A DNA stretch of 64,000 nt. Source: Astropecten irregularis (lineage: Eukaryota > Echinodermata > Asteroidea > Paxillosida > Astropectinidae). The stretch covers positions 21,294,783 through 21,358,782 of the forward strand of contig OZ020250.1 of NCBI GenBank assembly GCA_963971285.1. Direction: 5' to 3'. Positions 32,170 to 45,700 of the stretch are shown one piece after another; position 1 is the first letter of the stretch, and each line of letters opens with the position of its first letter. The translations under genes were made by a program, and so were the position numbers. The notes beneath the pieces are model-generated. The model was not told the origin of the DNA and searched no databases. It worked only from the letters and a program-made list of their open reading frames with translations.

Positions 32170-33581
32170 GAAAATGTAGACGATTCACAAACATTGGATT
32201 CTGAATTTGTGTTACATTTGCAGAGTCATGCAATACCATAAATAATCTTTATCCTCTTTGTAAACCAATGAAATATGCCAAGTGTTTTCATCATGTTCAT
32301 GTGCGCGTGCATACAGCTGTAGTTCATTAATTTTGTGCTGGTACCAAATGACCTCTGACCTGCCTCCGACTTCCAACAAATCACCCCTCCTATTTAAATA
32401 GTTGCTTCCATTCCCATGGTGGAAAACCTCAAAATTATGCACTGATAACTCATATTTTTACTAAAATACTTGCAATTATTGTCATTATTTATTTTCTACT
32501 GATTTCTTTAAAACTGATAGTAATTTGTACAGAAAACAGAGAGTGATTATGAGGCTTATTGAACCTCGAAAGGGTAACCCATTCGTATCGCCCAGATATT
32601 GCATAATCCAGTAATGGTGTCTTTTACCTAGACTTCACCGCGTACTAAACAGACGGTCGTAAAAATAGGTCATAAAAGACCAGTCTACCCGAAGACCGAT
32701 TATGGCAGATAGTGTGTACAGTAGTTTAATGTGACAAACACAAAACTCTGATCTCGTCAAGTTGCGGAAATCCAACTTTCTAAGTCACACGAAAGGTTTG
32801 TACCGAATTCATGACCAACATTGTATCTTTCTGATTATTTTTTTCGTGGATACTTGTGGATTTATGCATGAATGAGAATCAAATGAAGGTAGCTCTTTGT
32901 TGCCACGTACTTCCCAGCCATTGCAGTACTATGATGTAACTTGCAATTTGCAATTAATCTTTTGCGGATTGTACCATGGAGTCTGTTGCATGTTTGTAAC
33001 TTCTTACTCCATGCTTGCCTTGTAAGCTGTAGTACGCTGTATTTGTACGTCGGCTAACGTTTAACAAAGCCAGAGCTAAGTAAAACGAGTGTAAATTAGG
33101 TAAATACACCTGTATGAATTTGTATGCCCTTGGGAAAAACACACGTGACAATAGACACTTCTTAGACTTTTAGTAGGGCCTACCCCATCCCCTCAAGCTG
33201 AACCCAATAACATGGGCACTGTACTTTCTTGGTCTGCCCCTCCTCCAGCTTATAATATTGAATGGTTACTAATTAATTCAAGCAATGAGGAGTAACAGTT
33301 GGATTGCATTGTATTGTAACCAGTTTTTATTTTGGGACTATGCATGTTCTTGTGAACTAAGTGCTTTGCAAAATTACTTTGTTTCATGAAGTAATACTGA
33401 TAGTGGTTTCAGTTCATCCAGGCTCCTTAAATAGTTTTGTATAAAAATGGTCTGTACATCATACTTACATTTTTCATCTTTCCTCCATTTGTGTTTCCTC
33501 AAAGGTTACAATACGTGATCCAGCCAGGATTGGAGGGTTTTTTACTTAATCTGTGCAGATCTCAACTTCATTTGAGTCAAT
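32170..33581. promoter_or_regulatory. Intergenic, divergent promoter space of SELENOO (-) and NCBP2AS2 homologue (+)
   Basis: The two start codons face away from each other across 1.4 kb. No TATA box, CCAAT box or NRF1 motif stood out. No coding sequence or clear repeat was recognised. The NCBP2AS2 leader is taken to start somewhere after about 33,400, but I cannot place the start site. Confidence 0.4.
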
Positions 33582-34423
33582 ATGCCTCTACGGTTCCTTC
33601 TCAGGTAAGGAGTGCAGGAGGGTTAAACTAAGGGGTTTCATGATTGTAAAACCAAGTTCCTGTTGGGAAGTTATTTACGATGCACGATAATTAATTCCAC
33701 AATTAAATTGTTCGTCTTTGTTTTGTTTTTCAGGTACCTTGCCAACAATGAACAACTTATAGAAAAAGTAAGTACGGTATGAACATACAATAGAGTATTA
33801 AAAAGAATGTTTGAGAAATGTTACCAGATTTGCCGGTCATTTTTATCCCTTTTTTTGTAATGCAACGAAGTGCCAACTTGTGGAGTGTAATAGAAAGTTT
33901 TTCCTTTGGGATTTCACTTCACATGCATGGACAAACTTTTATTCTACACTTTACCATTGAGGTTATGAAATATCACAAGTGTATAACTCTCAAAATGTGG
34001 TAAAAAAGGAAGTAGGCCCAATTCTTTATTTTGTTTCTGCCTGATTTCTTACTTCAGCTTGCAGAGTCTCGCGTCATGAGAAGGGTTGCACAGATGACGG
34101 CTTACAGCATTAACAAAGCCCAGGCCATGAGTAAGTTTCGTCGATATAAATCGGTTCCTCAACAATTTGGAGTTTATCTTCAGTGTTTTGTTATTTTGAG
34201 CACACTTTGACAAGACAATACCATGATTTTTAATATTACAGGTCATGAAGCCATAGAGAAAGCATCAGAATCCGAGACTCTTAAAAAGATGGCCGATGGT
34301 ACAAGTCAGAAGAACGAGTCGAGCGACCGGGTAACATCTTTCTCAAGGAACTTTGCTCGGGAACTCCGAGATGGAATGAAGGACATTGAAAAAGAGATTA
34401 AAAAGAAACAGTTCAAAGAATGA
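33582..34423 (+). CDS. NCBP2AS2: NCBP2AS2 homologue (small conserved protein)
   Basis: Four exons: 33,582-33,604; 33,734-33,767; 34,058-34,130; 34,242-34,423. They join in phase to 103 residues (human 99). The protein begins MPLRFLLRYLANNEQLIEKL, continues AESRVMRRVAQMTAYSINKA, and ends with a charged helix, FARELRDGMKDIEKEIKKK. The human protein has [35 protein letters not shown] and a C-terminal FTQELRRGL, so the match covers the whole length. The biochemical function is poorly known; the human microprotein is reported as mitochondrial and linked to hypoxia-driven angiogenesis signalling. In vertebrates the gene lies antisense to NCBP2; here no NCBP2 is visible nearby, so that arrangement is not ancestral or was lost. 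The ATG at 33,582 is chosen because it gives the conserved N-terminus. Confidence 0.9.
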
Positions 34424-35277
34424 CAGGACTTTAAATGAAATTACATTAGGCCTTTGCAATTGTTGTCTTTGAGTCCTCCCACCCAACCAAGTTTAAGGAA
34501 GAGTGGTCTTGTACTAGACACAGGTCCTTTATCTGTTGCAATCATCTGCTTGGTTTAAATGGAGAATCTACAAGGAACAGTACGACCCTGAGAGTGTAAT
34601 GTGTGAATATTGAACATATGCCTAGCAAGTATGTGATTTAAAAAACCCCAAAGCAGTTTGTCTCAATACAAAAATTAATTGAAGCACCACGAGAAGGAAC
34701 CAGAGCTGACTGAAGAGAAGATGAAGGATTAGAGAGTGGAGCTTCAAGTCGATAACCTGCAAAGTATTCTTCAATTTCTAAGTCTTGTTATGAGGATGGC
34801 AAGATCAAATTGGAACCATGCCTCAGTCACATATTTCATCTCAAGATGATGGCTTGTTCAACATCACTCTTGGAAATGCAAGTGTATTTTTTAAATTCCT
34901 TGCTATGGACAATGCACTTTATTGTTGATGCATTTTTTACTATAACTCCGACTGTAGAACCACGCTGAACTTGGATGGGAAAAATTAACGTGTACATGTA
35001 CATGACGTAGTAGTTTAACACTGTTGATGTACATGTATCATGACATCAGATATTGGATTATCATTCATGAGAAGTTGCATCATCAAATGGATGCATCAAT
35101 GATGTAATATAAGAACTAATTTATGGATGTGCTTCAACTTAATATATTTTTAACGAGGGAAAGAATGGTTACAAAACCTCAAATTTTAAAGCAAACGTTT
35201 GTCGAGAAAATGTATGAACTTTCAATGTATCAATATTTTTTGTTGTTGTATACCACTGTAATGTACAGAGTTATTTC

Positions 35278-35284
35278 AATAAAA
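35278..35284 (+). terminator. Polyadenylation signal, NCBP2AS2 homologue
   Basis: AATAAA follows TTATTTC about 855 nt past the stop codon, with a T/TG-rich stretch (ATGTGATTTTATGATTTTTT) directly downstream, as expected for a cleavage site. Confidence 0.5.
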
Positions 35285-35908
35285 AATGTGATTTTATGAT
35301 TTTTTAATACTAGTATGCGACACACTACCATGTTCCCTATTTTGTTTATTTTTAAAGATTTTAGTAATGTTTTAGCAAGTTACAGAACTTGTAACATAAA
35401 CAATGCATTCCAAATCTTAAAATATTTTGCTGATGTATGGCAAAACAAAACATGGGATACAATCTGAGCTTCTGCCCAGAAAACCCAAGGTTTTGAGAAT
35501 GCCAATTCCAGTTTTTAGCCGTCTGAAAGTAGTCTGCTCCACGGGGCAGCTCTTCTGACCAGAATCGGCAGAGACAACCCAAAACTTACTCAACCCAACT
35601 CAATCCTCATTCCAAAATAAAAAAATATTTGAGCACTTTTTGCCTGAGCTTAAGTCCTTAAACATGACCCCAAGATTAATAATTTATATGGAACTTTCAA
35701 AATAAGATCGATAGAAATGATCCACAATTGACTTGAAATAATGTGTCCCATTCACATAAGACCTACTGGACATGCCCAAATAAAAATCCTGTCTTGGCCA
35801 TCACATTATCTAACGTTTGTCTTCAGAATTCACCCACCTGAATGAGGGTAGACAAAATTTAGGCAAAGGATGCCCCCTACTATGGCTGACTTTATAGAGG
35901 ACCAGGAG

Positions 35909-36055
35909 TCGATTTCACCAAACTCGTCGTAACTTACTATCAATCGTACGACTTTTGAGGCATTGCAGCCCTACGTGGGATAGGCCCCCTACGATGGGTT
36001 ATCCTTCGTAACTCGAGTTGCGATCGACCGTAGGGCTTCGTGAAATCGACCCCAG
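35909..36055. mobile_element. MITE-like element, GTCGATTTCAC ends
   Basis: It starts GGAGTCGATTTCACCAAACT and ends with the inverse, CGTGAAATCGACCCC. The interior holds further inverse pairs such as CGTAACTTAC/CGTAACTCGAG and TACGACTT/CTACGATG. It is about 147 bp and non-coding. It resembles the GGGGCC(A/G)ATTTCA families elsewhere in the window at its ends only. Confidence 0.6.
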
Positions 36056-36206
36056 GTTGGATGTTTTAAAACCTCAATTCCACAAAATCCTCCAAAACCC
36101 TGAGGCGGATTTTGGAGAGGGTTCGGGGTTAGAGACAAAAACAAACGTCAAAGAACTCAAAAGAAGAAACGTGTATTCCAGTTACTTGTCGCACTGTAGT
36201 TTGTGT

Positions 36207-36212
36207 TTTATT
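36207..36212 (-). terminator. Polyadenylation signal, RPL23
   Basis: Minus-strand AATAAA lies about 78 nt past the RPL23 stop codon, giving the short 3' UTR typical of ribosomal protein mRNAs. Confidence 0.75.
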
Positions 36213-36289
36213 TAATTACATCTCGCTGCCAGCATACCAGGACTATACACGATCTCATCTGTAATCTCTCTCCTCTAATGAGTCTCTCC

Positions 36290-39208
<2,919 letters not shown>

Positions 39209-39216
39209 GTTGGATC

Positions 39217-39243
39217 AAAAGGACGTTTCCTCATGCGCATGCG
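39217..39243 (-). promoter_or_regulatory. RPL23 core promoter: pyrimidine start tract and NRF1-type site
   Basis: The minus strand has the tract TCCTTTT (39,223-39,217) about ten bases before the ATG, a short 5'TOP-like start. The palindromic NRF1-type motif TGCGCATGCG sits immediately upstream at 39,234-39,243. Both are typical of animal ribosomal protein promoters. The start site is inferred. Confidence 0.5.
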
Positions 39244-39639
39244 TGAGAATTCAGGAACTTGAGGGCGCTGTTGTCAAAAATTTGTCGTCTGCTCGCAAGC
39301 GCACACAATGTATGGGCAGAGACATTGAAGATAAATAAAATAGTTTTTAATTAACCGCGTTTCAAGAGATGTCCACTGGGGGTCAGTGAAGGAGTAACTT
39401 ACATCAGCATGTGAAAGGGTAAACCGTGAAAACGCATTGCCCTTGGCACAGTTCTGCATTATGAAAATGCATTTTAATATTAGATGGACATTTTAAACTA
39501 TGTCGGTCTTTATATAGCCGACGTTCTGTAGTATTTGAAGGGAAGTGGATATGAAAAGAAGTCTTTATAGTTATAGAATAGGCTTGCTTTTTCTTTACCT
39601 TTGTATGGGACGGAGTCACGGGTGTTAGAAAATAATTTG

Positions 39640-39656
39640 CAACCCCCCCCCCCCCC
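39640..39656. repeat. Homopolymer C run
   Basis: A run of about 14 C. Similar G/C runs occur at about 45,313 (G) and about 63,617 (C). These are likely length-variable and prone to sequencing error. Confidence 0.7.
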
Positions 39657-39729
39657 AGGGAGGGGGAGATGAAAGGCAAGGGGTTCTTTTTAAGAAACCA
39701 GCATGGAAATTCTGATTTTAAGATACCCT

Positions 39730-40340
39730 GTGGTGTAATCTAATCCTTTGAGGGAACGTCATTTCTTATGGGAAATATATAGCAAAATTAGGAATTATTT
39801 ATGAATCTTTTGTATGATAATTGACGCCCATTAAATTTCATTTGTAATTAGCAAAGGGGCGGGGCTGACCCCTGTATACCTCTATATATACACCAGCAGA
39901 TGGGAGACATTATTTGCTGCCATGCCGAGTGCTTGCAGGCCCTACATAGCAACGAACCTGCGAAATGTAAAATATTGCTTAGCGACCATAATGGCAAAAT
40001 ATATAATTATGATCTATTATGCAATTCATCGGTACGGTGGCTCTTAAAGGACGTCCACTCAAAATGAAACACTTTAAGATAAAGATACATTCCACATACA
40101 CAGCAGTGTCGGTTCCAGTAATAAAGTTTTATTCACTTAAGATGTAGTGATTACATTGACCCGATAATCATTGTGCGTTTGTGCGAGCGAACTAAGTTTA
40201 TTTAATTTTAGGTGAACTTTATCGTATAAACTTCGGGTGATTTTGGTCGCCCGAGTTCTCTCTTTAATCTTTCGCCTATTGGTACGGTGGCTCAAGCATA
40301 CTGGCCGGACACCCACGTTGAAACCTTGGTTTTTATTCAC
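39730..40340 (+). mobile_element. Possible solo LTR-like fossil
   Basis: A GC box (GGGCGGGGC, about 39,857), a TATA-like CTATATATAC (about 39,882-39,891) and an AATAAAG signal followed by a T-rich tract (about 40,120) are ordered as in a promoter-plus-polyadenylation LTR. The word GGTACGGTGGCTC occurs twice (about 40,029 and about 40,279). No gag, pol or env coding sequence adjoins it. Boundaries are approximate and the assignment is weak; an ordinary promoter for an unknown short transcript is an alternative. Confidence 0.25.
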
Positions 40341-40884
40341 AAAGTAACGTGATATGGTGCTAAGAATACCTAAATGATTATTTAATATTTTCGTTATGGT
40401 GAAGAAGTGTCTTTAAACTAGAATAAACACTTGACAATTAGAGGGTGGTCTTATAATAATTATATCATTCCTTATGTTTATGCATCATGTCTGAAGTTCA
40501 TCATGTCTGAAGTTGTATATCAATAATCACATTCTTGGACCCTCAAAATACAGGTATAAACTTTTAGTTGGCAGCTTCAAAAAATCTAGGCACAAAGATT
40601 ATCTGTAATGGCGGCCACTTATTTGCATTATAAATGCATAATTAAGTGTATGCCTTCATTAGTGCTCTTTAATCTACAATCCAATTCCTATTTAATTCAC
40701 TAAACTGAGATACTAAAAAAAATAATGGTAATTGGAAGGCAATTTTAATATAATATGCAAATTAGATGGTCACAAACTCAAAATCCCTTAGGAACCGAAT
40801 ATTCCTCTTATTCCCAATGGTGTTGGAATCCCGCTGGATTACAACTCGAGTTCCCCCATTCCCCTAGGCCTCCTTGTCGCAGTA

Positions 40885-41110
40885 AACACCTTGGCCCAAT
40901 TCTACGAAGCTGTTTAAGCACCGGAAATGTGCTCGAGCACAAAGACATTTCTTGAAATCTACTAAAAATAGCAGAATACAAGGCAAATGTGAAGTTGGTA
41001 AAAAAATCCTGTTTTTGCCGACAGGAAGACTTTTCATGCTGAACAGGTTTGTTGTGTGCTCAGGCAAGAAAACATGGTCCCTGACATAGCCGTCAAGCCG
41101 TCTGGGGAAA
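40885..41110. mobile_element. Diverged relative of the GGGGCCAATTTCAT MITE family
   Basis: It contains TTGGCCCAATTCTACGAAGC and TGTTTAAGCACC, later CCTGTTTTTGCC and GAAGACTTTTCATGCTGAAC, and TGTGCTCAGGC. The words follow the order of the copy at 43,841-44,089. The right terminal repeat is not recognisable, so it is old or truncated. Confidence 0.45.
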
Positions 41111-41254
41111 GGGTTTATAAAGCCTTTCAAGGAGGCAGTACATTATTGGTATTATCATTTAAAATGCCATTCCTAGACCCTGGTAATTGGCTGATGTTCA
41201 GACCAGTCCAGGCATGTATGTATCCGGGCTTCTCTCATGAATGTTGTCCTCGTA

Positions 41255-41617
41255 TTAAAGGTAGTATCATACTTTGGTAAGAGACCAACACAAAAATGTT
41301 TACAGAGTTACGTATAACTTATAGGGTATGAAGATGGTACATACCGTTTAGATGTGTCCGCCTGAAATGGTGTAGGCCTATTTATCCAGAAATGAGTAAA
41401 ACAACGACCGAAAATCTTTTTGATCTTTTAAAAGATCAAAAATGAAAAGAGAAAAGGCTTAAGAAATATTGTGGCCGTTTTTCCACCGTTTTCTCAAAAA
41501 GTGGGCACTGTATGGGACTGAAATTTTCACAGATGACTGTTACTGTATCGTTCTTGATATTTTTGCCCATGAATCTGTATTTCTTTGACATAGACCAAAG
41601 TATGATACTACCTTTAA
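41255..41617. mobile_element. MITE, TAAAGGTAGTATCATACTTTGG family
   Basis: Left end TTAAAGGTAGTATCATACTT plus TGGT, right end the exact inverse ACCAAAGTATGATACTACCT plus TTAA. The centre carries the palindrome TTTGATCTTTTAAAAGATCA. The body words GGGCACTGTATGGGACTGAA and CAGATGACTGTTACTGTA recur at 6,870-7,080 (partial) and 53,021-53,321. It is 363 bp long and non-coding. The TTAA at both ends could be the target duplication of a piggyBac-type element. Confidence 0.75.
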
Positions 41618-41979
41618 TGTTCATGTGCGTGCTCAGGACCGCAGGGATGTTTTTTCACAAGACTGCAGATTGCTCATAAGCGCTGTCTGTCACGTTTCAT
41701 TATAAAGCTGCCGAGATTGGGGCTGAAATTATTATTTACTCTCATGGAATTCTATTTTTTTAAACGGTGCCAACATTACACAAAATATTGTAACCTACAT
41801 GAAATATTGCAAGCTATGCGAACAAGTAAACGAATTCTATTAGCTTGTGATACAACGTTTCGGTTATTAAATTAATACACTGCAGTTCCGGTCTTGTGTC
41901 TTGAAATTAAATAGTGGTTCTGCTTTCTGGGACAAATTGTCATTGTGTATAAAATAAAAGGAATATTGTGCTCGGGAGT

Positions 41980-42366
41980 GTTAGTGTTCGACTTCAATGT
42001 ATAATATACATGATTGATAAAGGTCACAGAATATCTCTCACACTTTGTCTGATGCAGCATGTACATGATATAAACCTGTGAAAATTTGAGCTCAATCGGA
42101 CATCTGACGGTCACAAAAAAAAGCAAAAACCCGACTCACTTTTTCTTATAAAACATAAAGGATGGTTTTGATCTTACCTCGAGACCAAAACTGTTGTTGG
42201 TCTTTGTCTTACTAATTTCTGGATAAATACACCATACATTTCAGGTGGAAATATTTTAACGGAGTGTTTCTACCAGCACCATCTTCATATCCTGAAAGTT
42301 ATACGTAAATCTGTAAACATTTCTGTTTGGGTATATGTTACCAATCCATACTGTACCTTTAAATTT
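41980..42366. repeat. Composite of dispersed repeat pieces
   Basis: The word AAACCTGTGAAAATTTGAGC followed by CAATC (about 42,073) recurs at about 57,166. A second part (about 42,150-42,366), ending CAATCCATACTGTACCTTTAAA, shares GAAAGTTATACGTAA-type wording in inverted order with the element at 41,255. I read this as two overlapping remnants of families present elsewhere in the window. Confidence 0.4.
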
Positions 42367-42408
42367 GTGCAAGTGCCGTATAAAATTTAGGTTAATATAC
42401 ATTATTAG

Positions 42409-42414
42409 TTTATT
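42409..42414 (-). terminator. Candidate polyadenylation signal, class C GPCR
   Basis: Minus-strand AATAAA lies about 320 nt past the receptor stop codon. No downstream element was evaluated. Confidence 0.4.
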
Positions 42415-42731
42415 CATAATTTACACCATAAACTAATATTTTACAATGTTTCAAGAAGATGCATGAAATATCCAGATTTGCTTGATAACCTATAGACGCC
42501 AGAATTAATACCACGCATCACCGTTGGTACCACACGGCTATACCACTCATGAGCTTTGCTGAGCTCCCATCCGTCTATACCATCACGTACATGTAGCATA
42601 TATATAGCTCTAACAATGCGTCGAGCAACGTGTATCTTGGAAACACTTCTTCGTGTGGTCGTGTCGTTAAATGTGAGCATTTATGACATAAAAGTGTTTG
42701 ATTTAGAGCGAGATTTAAATATTTGACTTGA

Positions 42732-45700
42732 TTATAAATTGTGATTTATCGGGGCCGGATGGACACGGTTTCTGTTAGTACACTGTGAGGTAGACGCACT
42801 CACGACTTGAATGTTGTCTGCCAAACGATCTGGTGTTGTACCAGATGGCGTGAGGAATCTTATGACGTATAGTTTAGGGATGTACAAGCAGATAGCTGTC
42901 AAATATGCATTGAGCAAGACAGTCAGTGATAGGGCGGCAACCTTCTGCGAAACATCAATTGAAGTGAAGTAGATAGGTATGGCCGCCATACACGCCAGTA
43001 GGGTCGAATACACGCTGACACCAATGAACTTGGACTCGTTGTAGTTGTCTGGTACCTTGCGCGCCAGCAGTGCAAACATGCAGCTCCCCAGGATGAGCAC
43101 CAGGTTGTACAGGCAGGATACCAGGAAACCGCTGTCGAAGGCGCAGTACAACTCGACTGTGCCGTCACGTGGCCTGTGCACCAAATACTTGATATGGCAG
43201 GGCTGTACTGATGACGTCACGATGACGCAGATGACCTGTAATGAGGCCGGACGACAAAGGAAGTAAATCTCACAAAAATGAATCGCTAGGCAGGCAAACA
43301 AGAAAAAGTGATCAGCAGTTCCTGGCAAATATGACCGAATCTTGACATCAGGAACTGGCGCCGCCGCGCCTAGCCTATATATCCACCTATAGATACAGCG
43401 AACCAAAATTAATAGATCCTATACATGTAAAGGCGGGGGAGATGAAGTAAATCCTAAAAAATAAAAGAGAATCCACTCTAAAATGGCAGGGAACGCTAAA
43501 ATTAATAACGTCTGCAACCACGATACAATTAGTCAAGCAGTAGAGTCTGCGAAGAACACCAACAGTTCGTTAATTGAAAAGTGTACGTGATCAGAATCAC
43601 TAATCATGCTATTGACTGGTATGGTAGAAAAATGGAAATTGCTGGGCGAGGGGTAAGCAAAGCCAACACGCAAGTTACACCGTAAAATGCATTAACTGCA
43701 CTTGTGTTTCTGACGTGTACTAATCACGTTGATATAAGTCTCCATACCTCATTAGTCAAAGGTCGAGAGAGGCATGGGTTGAAATGACAAATGAGATTGG
43801 AATATATTTATGAAGCTCCATAATTTCTACAGACTGACCTGGGGCCAATTTCATAGAACTGCTTAATCACCAAAATTTGCTTAAGCACCAAAAACCTCGG
43901 TAAATTAGTAGGCCTATGCTATCCAAAACTCCTTGTGGATGTTATGCTCAGCAAACAATGGCCGCGAATATACAAGTCAAAAGCAGTAAACATCACATGA
44001 AAATTTGGTTGGGATCCTGTTTGATCAAGGAAGACTTTTCATGCTTAAGCAAAATGTTTGTGCTTAAGCAGCTCTATGAAATTGGCCCCTGCAATACGGC
44101 ATCGTTAGCTTTATTCCGCTATTAGCAATAATGACTATAACGCTCTTATACATAGCAGAACTTAATTGCTGAATTAAGAAAATTTCACAGCCATCTTGGG
44201 AGTATACACTACTTCCAAAGATTATAGTTTGGAAACCAGTTGCATAAAAAACAACAAAGATTTTTCCATTATACAACTGAAATTTCTTGCTAAGATATGC
44301 GAGCCTGTATTTAGCTATCCATGGGGACAGGCATCTTTATACCATGCATGTTTAATGCTTTGATGTAGGCCCTACGTCGTGACACGCTCCATTGACGGAT
44401 TATATGAAAGATCAAATCATAATTATGTTGCCGACTGTCAGGCTATTTCTTTGATTAATGAAGGGCAAATATCACAAAGTAATACCACAAATAGCCTTTC
44501 AAGGATAGGAATATAATTATGATTGATATTCCTTTGCTAATGCACTAGTCAACAAAAAGCCCGTTACAAAAGTGTCACACAATGTTTTGTCCTGTAATAG
44601 ATGATGATGGGTTGCTGAAATTATGAACATGAAATTACATTTTATTGCTTTTCAAATGCACATTCAGCACATTATTTTGTTCATCAGCAATATCATAATC
44701 AACATAATAATCCCTTTATGACAACCCGAATATTTGACATAATTCCAAACAATCGAGTAAATCTCGAACAGTTTGAAAAGAAAGACATTTTACATTGAGT
44801 ATTATTTGAATATTATTGAATGCAGAATGACCCGTCCACGTTAACTATAGCATTCGCCAGATATTCTAACACTATGGCACGAACGGTATATTGAATTTAT
44901 CATATTCTTTCATTCTTAATATCAAAGTCAAAAATAGATGGAATTCTATAAAAGGACCTTCGTCCTGATAAAACCTGAATAATTATACGAGTCCGCTATA
45001 TGTACCGACATGACTGTAAATCTGACAGTGAAACACATTAACATAATGGCACGGACTCCGTGTCTTTGGGTGAAAATCTGCTAAAAAAAGAACACATCCC
45101 TGCTCATTTTTGAAACGGCACTAATTAAATTAAGAACGAGGGGTCGTTGTTGCACGATTCTATCTCATATCTACCGATCACTTACTGTAAATGTGCCTTT
45201 TTCATTCCCCCTGATTAAACCATGGCATTGTTGGTGACTTGAATCAAATTCAGCACAAAATTTAAACCGAGATATAATACAAGTCGAGATAAAAATAAGA
45301 GAGAGAGCTAGAGGGGGGGGGGGGAATCAGAAAGTTTCGATTCGTCAGAATTTGCACGTTTCGGCCGGGCTTCAGTAAATTTGAGCTTTGTCATCACGGA
45401 CAAAGCAGAGAGGAGTTATTCTCATCTCAACCTTTCATCTTCACTCCAAGTTGTGTTTTTGTTTCTGCTGGGCTTTTAAAGGCAGAATAAATTTCTTTCA
45501 ATTTGTTTAGACTTAGGACTCAGAAATTAGGGCGACACTTTTGGAATCACCTTTCTTATTTGGAAACGACTGAATGAAAACATTTTAATGACAAATTTGT
45601 TTGTCTTCATCCCATTTTGTTCGGCAAGAGCAAATCCTCGATTTTGTTTTCTAAATTAGGTCGCTTTCGTTGAACACAACTGGGTCTTACTTTGGGGCTG

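Larger units (their letters stand above)
34424..36289. other. NCBP2AS2 3' UTR and convergent spacer to RPL23
   Basis: No further coding sequence was seen. The 3' UTR probably runs to the AATAAA at about 35,278. Beyond it are AT-rich spacer, an inverted-repeat element at 35,909-36,055, and the RPL23 polyadenylation signal near 36,210. Confidence 0.5.

Noticed and set aside
43236-43406. Upstream extension of the second receptor exon
   Set aside because: This is intron read-through. The acceptor before 43,235 gives the conserved mGluR continuation in phase with exon 1.
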